Of a stretch of DNA of 48,379 nt, positions 24,586-33,070 are shown piece after piece. The notes beneath the pieces were generated by a model, which saw nothing but the letters and a program-made list of their open reading frames with translations, did no database searches and was not told the origin of the DNA. Origin of the DNA: Bacteroidales bacterium (GTDB taxonomy: Bacteria > Bacteroidota > Bacteroidia > Bacteroidales > UBA7960); contig SLQX01000013.1 in assembly GCA_007131245.1 (NCBI GenBank), positions 1 through 48,379 of the forward strand, in the 5' to 3' direction. The position numbers and the translations under genes were made by a program. Each line of letters starts with the position of its first letter. Positions within the stretch are counted from its first letter, which is position 1.

Positions 24586-25068
24586 ATGCCAGCAATGAAT
24601 GACAGAGCAAATTTTATTGAAGAGTCCGGTCTTTTTTTTGAAAGCATGGGCCTCACTCGAATGTCAGGCAGGATACTGGGATACCTTATGGTTACCGACA
24701 AAGAGAAAGTATCCTTTGAAGAGTTCACCCAGGTGCTGCAAGCTTCAAAAAGCTCTATCAGCACCAATCTTAAGGCCCTTACCGGCGTAATGTTCATCAA
24801 AACCGTGACCATCCCGGGAGACAGAAAAACCTATTATGAGTTGTCGCCTGATATTTGCTGGAGCGATATTTTAAAGAAACGAACCCATGACCTCAAGGTT
24901 ATGATTACCCTTTTCAAAAAGGGATACCATTTGCGATCCAACACAAAAGATCAGCCATCACAGTGGATAGAAAACGCCATATCCTTTTATGAATGGCTGC
25001 TGCAGGAAATGGGCAATCTGATTGAAAAATGGGAGAAAACCATAGAAAAGGACAAAAACAAAAATTGA
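24586..25068 (+). CDS. GbsR/MarR-type transcriptional regulator
   Basis: A cytoplasmic DNA-binding protein of about 160 residues. The N-terminal FIEESGLFFESMGLTRMSGRILGYL is the GbsR-family opening. The winged helix-turn-helix follows (about residues 40-95, with LQASKSSISTNLKALT as the recognition region), then a helical dimerisation tail ending in Lys-rich sequence. GbsR of Bacillus represses choline uptake genes, but the family is broad and no glycine-betaine gene is nearby. Its own promoter overlaps one palindrome, and a second copy precedes the next operon, so it is most simply an autoregulated repressor of the LolA-like/ABC operon. Confidence 0.88.
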   Translation: MPAMNDRANFIEESGLFFESMGLTRMSGRILGYLMVTDKEKVSFEEFTQVLQASKSSISTNLKALTGVMFIKTVTIPGDRKTYYELSPDICWSDILKKRTHDLKVMITLFKKGYHLRSNTKDQPSQWIENAISFYEWLLQEMGNLIEKWEKTIEKDKNKN

Positions 25069-25084
25069 TTTTTTAAAAAAAATG

Positions 25085-25104
25085 GGTTCTTTAGTTTCCG
25101 AACC
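25085..25104. promoter_or_regulatory. Operator 2: palindrome upstream of the LolA-like/ABC operon
   Basis: GGTTCTTTAGTTTCCGAACC differs from operator 1 at only three central positions. It lies 17 nt after the regulator stop and 45 nt before the LolA-like start codon. A weak -7 candidate TATTTTAC follows at 25113-25120, so a bound protein would sit over the upstream part of that promoter. Confidence 0.75.
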
Positions 25105-25149
25105 TGGTGAACTATTTTACAAAACAAATAAACACTAAACCCAACAAAA

Positions 25150-25896
25150 ATGAAAACCACAATTATCTTTTTTTGCTTAGCCGCCATTTACGCAGTAAAT
25201 GTCAACGCCCAGGACCCCAAAGCCATCATTGAGAAAATGGAGGAAAACTTGCGCGGAGAATCATCCTACAATGAAATGACCATGAAAACCGTCAGACCAC
25301 GCTACACAAGAGAAATAAGTATGAAAGCCTGGACCCTGGGTGATGATTATTCTCTTATCCTGGTAACCGCCCCCGCCCGGGACGAAGGCACCAGTTTTTT
25401 AAAAAGAAAAAATGAGATCTGGAACTATGTACCCAATATAGATCGCACCGTTAAAATGCCCCCAAGCATGATGTCGCAATCATGGATGGGTAGTGACTTT
25501 ACCAACGATGATTTGGTCCAGGGAAGCTCAACAGTTGAAGATTATGATCACCAGTTGCTGGGCAAAGAAACCATCGATGGCGTTGAATGTTACAAAGTTG
25601 AAATGATACCCCACCCCGAAACGCCTGTTGTGTATGAAAAAATCATCAGATGGGTAAGCACAGGTTATTATCTGCCGGTAAAAGTGGAGCATTACAATGA
25701 ATTTGGTGAGCTGGTAAGCACCATCGAGTTTAGTGAAGTAAAAAACCTGGGAGGTCGCGACTTCCCTACAGTTATGGAAATGACCCCACACGATAAAGAA
25801 GGTCACAAAACTATTATTACAACACACAAAGCCGATTTTGGTGTAGAACTCAATACCAACTTTTTCTCACAAAGAAATATGAGGGAGATAAGATAG
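25150..25896 (+). CDS. LolA-fold outer membrane lipoprotein-sorting-like protein (COG2834 type)
   Basis: A periplasmic protein with a signal peptide (about residues 1-21, ending VNAQ) and the LolA-like half-barrel. Distinctive family segments are RPRYTREISMKAW, YSLILVTAPARDEGTSFL, IWNYVPNIDRTVKMPPSMMSQSWMGSDFTNDDL and IIRWVSTGYYLPVKVEHY (quoted in part as PPSMMSQSWMGSDFTNDD). At 248 residues it is the COG2834 form, longer than classical LolA, and is often found beside RND (MMPL) or FtsX-type exporters. The protein probably carries a lipid or lipidated molecule between the membranes. It is the first gene of the operon, directly behind operator 2. The cargo is unknown. Confidence 0.9.
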   Translation: MKTTIIFFCLAAIYAVNVNAQDPKAIIEKMEENLRGESSYNEMTMKTVRPRYTREISMKAWTLGDDYSLILVTAPARDEGTSFLKRKNEIWNYVPNIDRTVKMPPSMMSQSWMGSDFTNDDLVQGSSTVEDYDHQLLGKETIDGVECYKVEMIPHPETPVVYEKIIRWVSTGYYLPVKVEHYNEFGELVSTIEFSEVKNLGGRDFPTVMEMTPHDKEGHKTIITTHKADFGVELNTNFFSQRNMREIR

Positions 25897-25997
25897 TCCA
25901 GGATGAAAACAGCTGGAGTCATAACCGGCCTCTGAATCTTATCAACCCCAAAACAACAACAAAACTAATTGTAATTAAATTGCTTAAGCCTATCCAC

Positions 25998-27224
25998 ATG
26001 AAAATGTTAGTAACACTTGCCTGGAGAAACTTATGGCGAAAAAAAAGGAGAACCTTTATAACAGCCAGTTCGGTGATGTTTGCTACAATTTTGGCCATCA
26101 CGTTGATGTCAATGGTCAACGGGATGAAAGACCAGATGGTTGATTCTATTGTGCAAAACACAACCGGCCATTTACAAATACAAGATGTAATGTACAACGA
26201 TGAACCTACCATGGACCATGCGCTGGGTTATGAGCAAGAGGTAAAAGCAGCATTAGAAAAGTATTCTGCTGATATAGATTATATTGTACCTCGCATTCAT
26301 GGATTTTGCCTTGCTTCCAAAGGAATGAGCACCCGCGGGGTGAAAGTGATGGGGGTGGAGGCACAAAAAGAGGACCAGATGAACAGTCTCTCTTCCAGGC
26401 TTATAAAGGGCAGCATGTTTGAACCCCGGGATGACTTTGCGGTAATAGGCAAAGGTGTTGCGGAACAGCTTGATCTTTCTTTGGGTGACACCATAGTGCT
26501 ACTGGGCCGCGGATTCCAGGGAATGACGGCAGCAGGCAAATTCAAAATTGGAGGCGTGCTGGCGTTTCCCCTGCCGGAACAAAACAACACTTTGGTTTAC
26601 CTCCCCCTGGATATAGCACAAGGGTTCTTTGCAGCACCCCAGCGATTAACCAATCTTATCATCATGACAAAGCAAAAAGATTTGGTACCCGAACTTGCTG
26701 AAAAACTAAATGCAGAACTGGACGATGAGTGGTACAGAGTGCTTACCTGGGAAGAATTAATGCCCGACAAAGTGGCTGCTTTCGAAGCCCGGGATGCACA
26801 GGTAAGTGTATTTGCCTGGATTTTATATATTGTGGCAGGATTTGGCATCTTTGGAACAGTTATAACCATGATGTTTGAACGAGTGAGAGAGTTTGGCATC
26901 CTGCTTTCCATAGGATTAAAACGAATTCGATTGTCAATCATTTGTATCCTAGAAACAATTTTTGTCAGTTTCATAGGGGTTTTGGCAGGTATTGCCCTGG
27001 GGTTTCCAATCATGTTCTGGCTCTATAAACACCCCATACCCATGGCGGATGATTTGGGTGATGTAATGATAGACATGGGTATTGAGCCCGTAATGTCCTT
27101 CTCAATATCTCCCGATATCTTCATCTCACAAGCCATCAACATCTTTTTTATTGCCCTAATTGTTGGCATGTACCCCGTTTATAAAGTGTTCAGGTTAGAC
27201 ATGGGGTCCTCTTCGAGAAAATAA
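25998..27224 (+). CDS. FtsX/LolC-type ABC permease A
   Basis: An inner-membrane permease of the LolCE/FtsX class: an N-terminal helix after LAWRNLWRKKRRTF, a large periplasmic domain (about residues 45-275) and three C-terminal helices with the coupling motif ERVREFGILLSIGLKR. ATG 25998 (MKMLVTLAW) is chosen over the track's TTG at 25980, because it matches the start of paralogue A' (MKLTIKLAW). About 408 residues. The A type ends PVYKVFRLDMGS and lacks the NPAEA tail of the B type. It pairs with permease B, 31 nt downstream. Confidence 0.9.
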   Translation: MKMLVTLAWRNLWRKKRRTFITASSVMFATILAITLMSMVNGMKDQMVDSIVQNTTGHLQIQDVMYNDEPTMDHALGYEQEVKAALEKYSADIDYIVPRIHGFCLASKGMSTRGVKVMGVEAQKEDQMNSLSSRLIKGSMFEPRDDFAVIGKGVAEQLDLSLGDTIVLLGRGFQGMTAAGKFKIGGVLAFPLPEQNNTLVYLPLDIAQGFFAAPQRLTNLIIMTKQKDLVPELAEKLNAELDDEWYRVLTWEELMPDKVAAFEARDAQVSVFAWILYIVAGFGIFGTVITMMFERVREFGILLSIGLKRIRLSIICILETIFVSFIGVLAGIALGFPIMFWLYKHPIPMADDLGDVMIDMGIEPVMSFSISPDIFISQAINIFFIALIVGMYPVYKVFRLDMGSSSRK

Positions 27225-27255
27225 AAGCAAAAAACAACTGAAAAGTGATAATTCA

Positions 27256-28482
27256 ATGCAAACACTTATAAAAATATCCTGGAGAAATATTTGGCGTAAC
27301 CCGACCCGAAGTATTGTAATCATAATTGCTATTGTCCTTGGACTGATGGGAGGAGTTTTTTCTGCTGGCATGCGATTGGGAGTAGAAACACAACAGTTTG
27401 AAGAAACCGTTGAAAACCAGATATCACACATTCAAATCCATCACCCCCGGTTTATAGCCAACCCCGAATCGCACTACCGTATCGAGGGAGGAGCTCAGAT
27501 GGCAAAGAAAATTCATCAAATGCCGGGTGTAGCACAAGTGGCTCATCGCACAGTATTCGACGGAATGATAGCCACAGCCAACATGAATACAGGAGTGCGA
27601 ATCAAAGGAATTGACCCTGTTAAAGAAGCATTAACAACACACCTTGACGACCTGATGGTTGATGGAACCTATTTTGAAGATAACGGCAGGCTCCCCTCGG
27701 TGATAATGGGGCATAAGTTGGCAGAAGAATTAAGAGCTGACCTGGGCTCAAGAGTAGTTCTCACCTTCCAGGATATCTCGGGTGAGATGGTGAGTGCTTC
27801 TTTCCGGGTTGAAGGACTCTATTCGGTAACATCACTGCGATTTGAAGAAAGAACGATTTTTGTAAAAGCCAATGAACTAAACCAGCTTATTGGTGACAAA
27901 ACCGCAGTTACCGAAATTGCTGTTGTCCTGGAAAACCTGGATCAATACAGGGAGGCCACCGATGAGCTTAAGAAACTATACCCCCATGCCGAGGTCCGCA
28001 ACTGGGCAGACATGGCGCCCTCGCTGTATTATTCGATGGAGTTTCTCCACCAAAATCTTGCATGGGTGGTGGGAATCATCATACTGGGGGTGTCTTTTGG
28101 TTTACTCAATACCATTCTCATGTCGGTTCTTGAGCGGGTTAATGAATTAGGTGTTTTAATGGCCATAGGAATGAAAAAAATCAGGGTATTCAGCATGGTG
28201 GTCCTGGAAACAACATTGCTGTCCATTGTAGGGGGAGCCGTAGGTTTGATCCTTTCATACACCATGGTAATGCTGCTCAACATCAGGGGAATCGACATGA
28301 GCGGTGCCGGGGGTGAAGGAATGGCTGATTTTGGATATGCATCGCACATATACCTTAAAGTTCCCCCTGCTCTATATTATGAAATTGGCATACTGGTCAT
28401 TGGATTTGCTGTCCTGGCAGCTATCTACCCTGCATGGAAAGCCATCAGGCTTCAACCGGCCGAAGCTGTAAGGCAGGAATAA
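27256..28482 (+). CDS. FtsX/LolE-type ABC permease B
   Basis: The second permease of the first pair, 408 residues. It starts with ISWRNIWRNPTRSIVIIIAI, has a periplasmic domain and three C-terminal helices with the motif ERVNELGVLMAIGMKK, and ends KAIRLQPAEAVRQE, the usual tail of MacB/LolE-type permeases. It differs from A but closely resembles B' at 30566, even at DNA level: TGGAGAAATATTTGGCGTAA is shared without change near both starts. A 90-nt gap with a small hairpin separates it from the ATPase gene. Confidence 0.9.
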   Translation: MQTLIKISWRNIWRNPTRSIVIIIAIVLGLMGGVFSAGMRLGVETQQFEETVENQISHIQIHHPRFIANPESHYRIEGGAQMAKKIHQMPGVAQVAHRTVFDGMIATANMNTGVRIKGIDPVKEALTTHLDDLMVDGTYFEDNGRLPSVIMGHKLAEELRADLGSRVVLTFQDISGEMVSASFRVEGLYSVTSLRFEERTIFVKANELNQLIGDKTAVTEIAVVLENLDQYREATDELKKLYPHAEVRNWADMAPSLYYSMEFLHQNLAWVVGIIILGVSFGLLNTILMSVLERVNELGVLMAIGMKKIRVFSMVVLETTLLSIVGGAVGLILSYTMVMLLNIRGIDMSGAGGEGMADFGYASHIYLKVPPALYYEIGILVIGFAVLAAIYPAWKAIRLQPAEAVRQE

Positions 28483-28489
28483 ATCAAAA

Positions 28490-28507
28490 CAAACCTGGAG
28501 GGGTTTG
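28490..28507 (+). other. Intercistronic hairpin between permease B and the ATPase gene
   Basis: A 6-bp stem CAAACC / GGTTTG with a 6-nt loop lies just after the permease B stop. There is no T-run, so it is not a standard terminator; it could stabilise or process the operon mRNA. Low weight because the stem is short. Confidence 0.35.
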
Positions 28508-28572
28508 CTCCATCAAACTAAAATATCAAAGTGTGTTGCCTATAAAAAAAATATCATTAAATACATAAAAAC

Positions 28573-29265
28573 ATGAAAACAGTTATTAAAACCACGAACC
28601 TCGAAAAAGTATACAACAGCTCTGTAGCACCCGTAAAAGCAGTAAATCAGGTTAACCTTGAGTTCAAAGAAGGGGAGTTTACAGCCATTGTAGGTCCTTC
28701 GGGAAGCGGGAAGACAACTTTTCTCAACTTAATAGGAGGCCTGGACAAACCCACACGGGGAAATGTAATAATTGACGATACCGACATTTCTTCCATGAAA
28801 GAGAGCCAGCTTTTTGATTTTCGCCTTAAACACATAGGTTTTGTTTTTCAGGCTTACAATCTGATTCCTGTGCTTACAGCAGTGGAAAACGTATCCTTTG
28901 TTATGCTTTTACAAAACAGGCCCAAAGAGGAGATGGAAAAACGTGCAAAGGAAATGCTGGAGCAAGTAGGACTTTCGGACAAAATCAATGTAAGACCCAA
29001 CAAGCTTTCCGGTGGACAACAACAACGGGTGGCAGTGGCCAGGGCACTGGCGTCCAAACCAGACTTTGTGTTGGCTGACGAACCTACCGCCAACCTGGAT
29101 ACCGAATCCGCCTTTAACCTGCTGGATATCATGTCAAAGCTAAACAAAGAAGAAAATATTACCCTAATTTTCTCCACACATGATCAAAGGGTCATTGACC
29201 GGGCCCGGCGGGTGATAACACTGGTGGATGGTGCTGTTAGCAAAGATGAATATTTTGACAAATAA
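28573..29265 (+). CDS. LolD/MacB-type ABC ATP-binding protein
   Basis: This 230-residue ATPase energises the FtsX-type permeases on both sides. It shows Walker A GPSGSGKT (about residues 39-46), the Q-loop region FVFQAYNLIPVLTAVENV, the signature LSGGQQQRVAVARAL, Walker B FVLADEPTANLD and the H-loop STHD. FQAYNLIP and DEPTANLD are typical of LolD/MacB ATPases. It is the only ATPase in the operon, placed centrally between pairs A-B and A'-B', so it probably serves both. Confidence 0.95.
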   Translation: MKTVIKTTNLEKVYNSSVAPVKAVNQVNLEFKEGEFTAIVGPSGSGKTTFLNLIGGLDKPTRGNVIIDDTDISSMKESQLFDFRLKHIGFVFQAYNLIPVLTAVENVSFVMLLQNRPKEEMEKRAKEMLEQVGLSDKINVRPNKLSGGQQQRVAVARALASKPDFVLADEPTANLDTESAFNLLDIMSKLNKEENITLIFSTHDQRVIDRARRVITLVDGAVSKDEYFDK

Positions 29266-29338
29266 GCTTTGGCGCAACAACAAGACATCGGCTTAACCCT
29301 GGTAAAATCAGGATAACGAACCACAAAACTGCAGCCCC

Positions 29339-30562
29339 ATGAAACTGACCATAAAACTAGCCTGGCGAAACCTCTGGCGTAACAAAAAAAGAACCCTGGT
29401 AACCATAAGCTCTGTATTGTTTGCGGTGTTGCTGGCCATCCTGTTTTTTTCCATGGAGCAGGGGTCCTATGATCGTATGATCGACACCATGGTAAGATAC
29501 AGCACCGGGTACATCCAGATACAGGATGTGTACTATGAGGATGAACCCTCCATTGATAACACCTTGCTGTTTGGTGAAGAAATACATACGCTGCTTGACA
29601 AACATCAGGATGCCATTTCTCATTATGTGCCACGTCTGCAATATTTCAGCTTGATTGCAAGCGAAAACACTACCCGGGGCGGCATGGTAACTGGCATAGA
29701 ACCGGAGCGGGAAGTCAAATTTAACGACCTGAGGGAGGATATGGTTGCCGGAGACTTCCTGGAAAAAGGTGATGGGGGAGTATTGATGGCAGAAGGCCTT
29801 TCTGACATTATGAATCTGGGGGTTGGAGATACCCTTGTGCTTTTAGGCCAGGGTTTTCATGGAACCACAGCAGCGGGGAAATACCCGGTAAAGGGGATTA
29901 TCGACCTTAAGATACCTGAATTGAATAACAATGTCATCTACATGTCCCTGGAGGCAGCACAGTGGTTTTTTGGGGCTGAAAACAGGCTTACAGCGCTCAT
30001 TATCATGCCCGAAAACCCAGGGCAAACGCAACAGTTGGCCAACTTATTTACCGGGGAACTGGATAGTCAATGGTACAATGTGCTCACATGGGAAGAGCTC
30101 CTGGAAGATTTACTAACACTCATGAAATTTGATATTGCAGGCACGATGGTACTAATGATGATCCTTTACCTGGTTATTGCATTTGGTTTGTTTGGCACCA
30201 TATTAATGATGATGCTGGAGCGGCAAAAAGAGTTTGGTTTGTTATTTTCCCTGGGCATGAAACGATCCCTGCTTGCCAGGGTATGCATGCTGGAGTCTCT
30301 GTTTATATCAGCCATAGGTGTAATTGCCGGAATTGTCTTGGCAATCCCCGTTGTTACATGGTTTACATACAACCCTATCCCCTTAACAGGCGATATGGCT
30401 GGTGCCATAGAAGATTTTGGCTTTGAGCCCGTACTCCCTTTTTCCTCTGATCCTTCTGTTTTTTACAGTCAGGGGTTGCTGGTAATGGCACTTTCAGTGC
30501 TGATAGGCTTATTCCCGGTATACAAAGTCTATCGTTTGAAAATTACAGACGTAAAGCATTAA
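29339..30562 (+). CDS. FtsX/LolC-type ABC permease A' (paralogue of A)
   Basis: A 407-residue inner-membrane permease plainly homologous to permease A along its whole length: LAWRNLWRNKKRTL at the start, GYIQIQDVYYEDEPSIDN against GHLQIQDVMYNDEPTMDH in A, the GQGFHGTTAAGKYPVKG segment against GRGFQGMTAAGKFKIGG, and the coupling motif ERQKEFGLLFSLGMKR. The overall layout is identical, but the identity seems moderate, so the duplication is old. Its stop is 3 nt before the B' start, giving tight coupling. Confidence 0.9.
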   Translation: MKLTIKLAWRNLWRNKKRTLVTISSVLFAVLLAILFFSMEQGSYDRMIDTMVRYSTGYIQIQDVYYEDEPSIDNTLLFGEEIHTLLDKHQDAISHYVPRLQYFSLIASENTTRGGMVTGIEPEREVKFNDLREDMVAGDFLEKGDGGVLMAEGLSDIMNLGVGDTLVLLGQGFHGTTAAGKYPVKGIIDLKIPELNNNVIYMSLEAAQWFFGAENRLTALIIMPENPGQTQQLANLFTGELDSQWYNVLTWEELLEDLLTLMKFDIAGTMVLMMILYLVIAFGLFGTILMMMLERQKEFGLLFSLGMKRSLLARVCMLESLFISAIGVIAGIVLAIPVVTWFTYNPIPLTGDMAGAIEDFGFEPVLPFSSDPSVFYSQGLLVMALSVLIGLFPVYKVYRLKITDVKH

Positions 30563-30565
30563 GCA

Positions 30566-31789
30566 ATGAAGACACTCATAAAAATCTCGTGGAGAAATAT
30601 TTGGCGTAACCGCCAGCGAAGCCTTACAATGATACTGGCTATTACCGTTGGATTGTGGGGCGGCCTTTTTGCAGCATCCATCGCCACAGGACTCATGGAC
30701 CAACGATTCAAAACAGGTGTTGAACAGGAGTTTTCACACATCCAGGTGCATAACCCCGAGTTTTTACGTGAAAGCCATCCCAGGCATGGTATTGCAAACT
30801 GGGATACCCTTCAGAATGAGTTATCGGCCAACGATACCGTAGTGGCTTTTTCAGGACGTACACTGGTAAGCGGGATGATCGCATCAGCCAACATGACACA
30901 AGGTGTAAATCTGTTGGGTGTGAACCCTCAAATGGAAGCTCAAACAAGCTCCCTGAAAATAAACCTGAAGGAAGGAGAATACTTTAAGGAGGATATGCTC
31001 AATCCCTTATTGCTGGGCAAAAGCCTGGCAGACCAAATGAATGTCCGTATAGGGTCGCGCCTGGTAATCACATTCCAGGACCTAAACAATGAGCTGATTT
31101 CTACATCCTGCCGGGTCAGCGGTATTTATCAAACAGCTAATAGCGCTTTTGACCAACGTAACATCTATCTATTACAAACCGACCTGAACAACTACCTCGG
31201 CGATACAACCATCGTAACCCAGGCAGCTATGCTACTCAAAGATCACAAACTGTCGGATGATTTTTCAGACAGCTTACAGAAAAAACACCCGGAACTCAAT
31301 ATCCGAACATGGGCAGAGGTTTCTCCTCAGCTGGCTTTTTACAATGAAATGGGTATGACCATGTTTATGATCATACTGTTTATCATCTTGCTTGCTTTGG
31401 CCTTTGGTTTGCTCAACACCATGCTCATGTCAGTCTTTGAAAGGGTTAAAGAGCTGGGTATGCTAATGTCCATTGGGATGAATAAAAAAAGGGTTTTTGT
31501 AATGATCTTGCTGGAAACCATTTTTCTCAGTCTCAGCGGAGCTGCCTCAGGTATGGCGGCCAGCTATCTAACCCTGCTGTCATTAAAAGACAAAGGGATT
31601 AACCTTGCTCCCCTGGGTGCTGGCTCCCTCAGCGAGTTTGGTTTTGAACCAGTTGTATACCCACAACTGGAAGTTTCCTTTTTTATCTTTTTAACCATCA
31701 TGGTAGTAGCAGCAGCCATCCTAACCGGCATATACCCTGCGTTAAAAGCCCTGCGACTCAACCCGGCCGAAGCGGTAAAAGCAGATTAA
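30566..31789 (+). CDS. FtsX/LolE-type ABC permease B' (paralogue of B)
   Basis: A 407-residue permease matching B: ISWRNIWRNRQRSL at the start, GMIASANMTQGVNLLGV against GMIATANMNTGVRIKGI, the motif ERVKELGMLMSIGMNKK and the tail LRLNPAEAVKAD. It begins 3 nt after A' and ends 56 nt before the outer-membrane protein gene. With A' it forms the second permease pair of the operon. Whether A'-B' handles a different cargo from A-B cannot be told from sequence. Confidence 0.9.
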   Translation: MKTLIKISWRNIWRNRQRSLTMILAITVGLWGGLFAASIATGLMDQRFKTGVEQEFSHIQVHNPEFLRESHPRHGIANWDTLQNELSANDTVVAFSGRTLVSGMIASANMTQGVNLLGVNPQMEAQTSSLKINLKEGEYFKEDMLNPLLLGKSLADQMNVRIGSRLVITFQDLNNELISTSCRVSGIYQTANSAFDQRNIYLLQTDLNNYLGDTTIVTQAAMLLKDHKLSDDFSDSLQKKHPELNIRTWAEVSPQLAFYNEMGMTMFMIILFIILLALAFGLLNTMLMSVFERVKELGMLMSIGMNKKRVFVMILLETIFLSLSGAASGMAASYLTLLSLKDKGINLAPLGAGSLSEFGFEPVVYPQLEVSFFIFLTIMVVAAAILTGIYPALKALRLNPAEAVKAD

Positions 31790-31845
31790 CTCAATGCAAT
31801 AGCGTTATAATATCCAGTATCTGAACAACAATTTGATGTATAAAA

Positions 31846-33021
31846 ATGAAAAACAAAAATTTAACCCCCATACTACTAATTTTTATTATTACCAACACAG
31901 CTTTATTTGCTACCCAAGAGCAAGAAACCATTTTTGACAATATGTCGCTGCGCGGATATGTAAAAGGGTTGCCCGGTATGCGGCTCAATAAAGACTTTGC
32001 AAACCCTGAATTCGACAACCTCATCCATCATCGCCTTAACTTCCGTTGGAATATATCCGGAAGCTTCAGGTTTGTTGCAGAAGGGCGAAACCGTCTGTTT
32101 TACAACAGCCTGTTTGAAGACTTTCCGTTGTTTGCAGAGACTCTGGACCAGGATGACGGATTACTGGACCTTTCATGGGTTTATATGGATGAGGGAGCCT
32201 GGATAGGCCAATCAGAAATAGACCGGCTTTACCTGGATTACACATTCAACAATTGGCAGTTCAGGGCAGGGCGTCAAAGAATAAACTGGGGCATCAACCT
32301 GGTGTCCAACCCCAACGACCTTTTTAACACTTACTCATTTTTTGATTTCGACTATGAGGAACGTCCGGGGACTGATGCTGTGCGGGCCCAATACCACCTG
32401 GGATTTGCCAGCAGGCTTGAGATGGCATACAGCCCGGCAAAAGAATCCAAAAACAGTGTGGCTGCACTGCTGTATACTACCAACTACAAGGGATACGACC
32501 TACAGGCTCTGGGAGGTTATTATCAAAACCGGTCAGCTGTTGGACTGGGATGGGCAGGTAACATCGGGGGAGCGGGTTTCAAGGGCGAGGCAACCTGGTT
32601 TTACGACCTGGAAAAAACCCACGGTGAGCGCCAAAGCAACCTGGTGGCTGCTACTGGAGTGGATTATATGTTTGGCACCGGCACATTTGCTGTATTAGAA
32701 TTTCTTTACAACGGTGGATTTGAACCCTTCCATCAGATCGCACTGCTGATGGAACAACCCTTAACACCCGACAACATCATGTTCTCGGAATATGCCATCA
32801 CCACAAGCCTGCAGCATCCGTTCACACCCATTTTCAGCGGAACCATGGCGGTGATGGCTTTACCCGATCAGGATTCCTTTTTTATTTCTCCCCAAGCCAG
32901 CTGGTCGCTGATTACCAACCTCGACCTGGATATTTTGTCTCAGATCTTTGTGGGCGGGGATGAAAGCCTATTCCAAGAAGCAGGTTCAGCCTGGTATCTC
33001 TCCCTGAAATATTCGTTTTAA
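31846..33021 (+). CDS. Outer-membrane beta-barrel protein of the LolA-like/ABC operon
   Basis: A signal peptide (about residues 1-22) is followed by a 370-residue domain of alternating aromatic/polar beta strands and a C-terminal outer-membrane signature ending in Phe (WYLSLKYSF). The segment FRAGRQRINWGINLVSNPNDLFN resembles porin-like proteins of the DUF1302/alginate-export kind. As last gene of the operon it supplies the outer-membrane end of a path that runs ABC permeases, periplasmic LolA-like carrier, barrel. It ends 49 nt before the convergent formate dehydrogenase gene with no evident terminator. The function is inferred from context only. Confidence 0.8.
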   Translation: MKNKNLTPILLIFIITNTALFATQEQETIFDNMSLRGYVKGLPGMRLNKDFANPEFDNLIHHRLNFRWNISGSFRFVAEGRNRLFYNSLFEDFPLFAETLDQDDGLLDLSWVYMDEGAWIGQSEIDRLYLDYTFNNWQFRAGRQRINWGINLVSNPNDLFNTYSFFDFDYEERPGTDAVRAQYHLGFASRLEMAYSPAKESKNSVAALLYTTNYKGYDLQALGGYYQNRSAVGLGWAGNIGGAGFKGEATWFYDLEKTHGERQSNLVAATGVDYMFGTGTFAVLEFLYNGGFEPFHQIALLMEQPLTPDNIMFSEYAITTSLQHPFTPIFSGTMAVMALPDQDSFFISPQASWSLITNLDLDILSQIFVGGDESLFQEAGSAWYLSLKYSF

Positions 33022-33070
33022 AGCCCGACAAATATGACCAGGCCTTAAACCCAAATATTTCGCAAATCGG

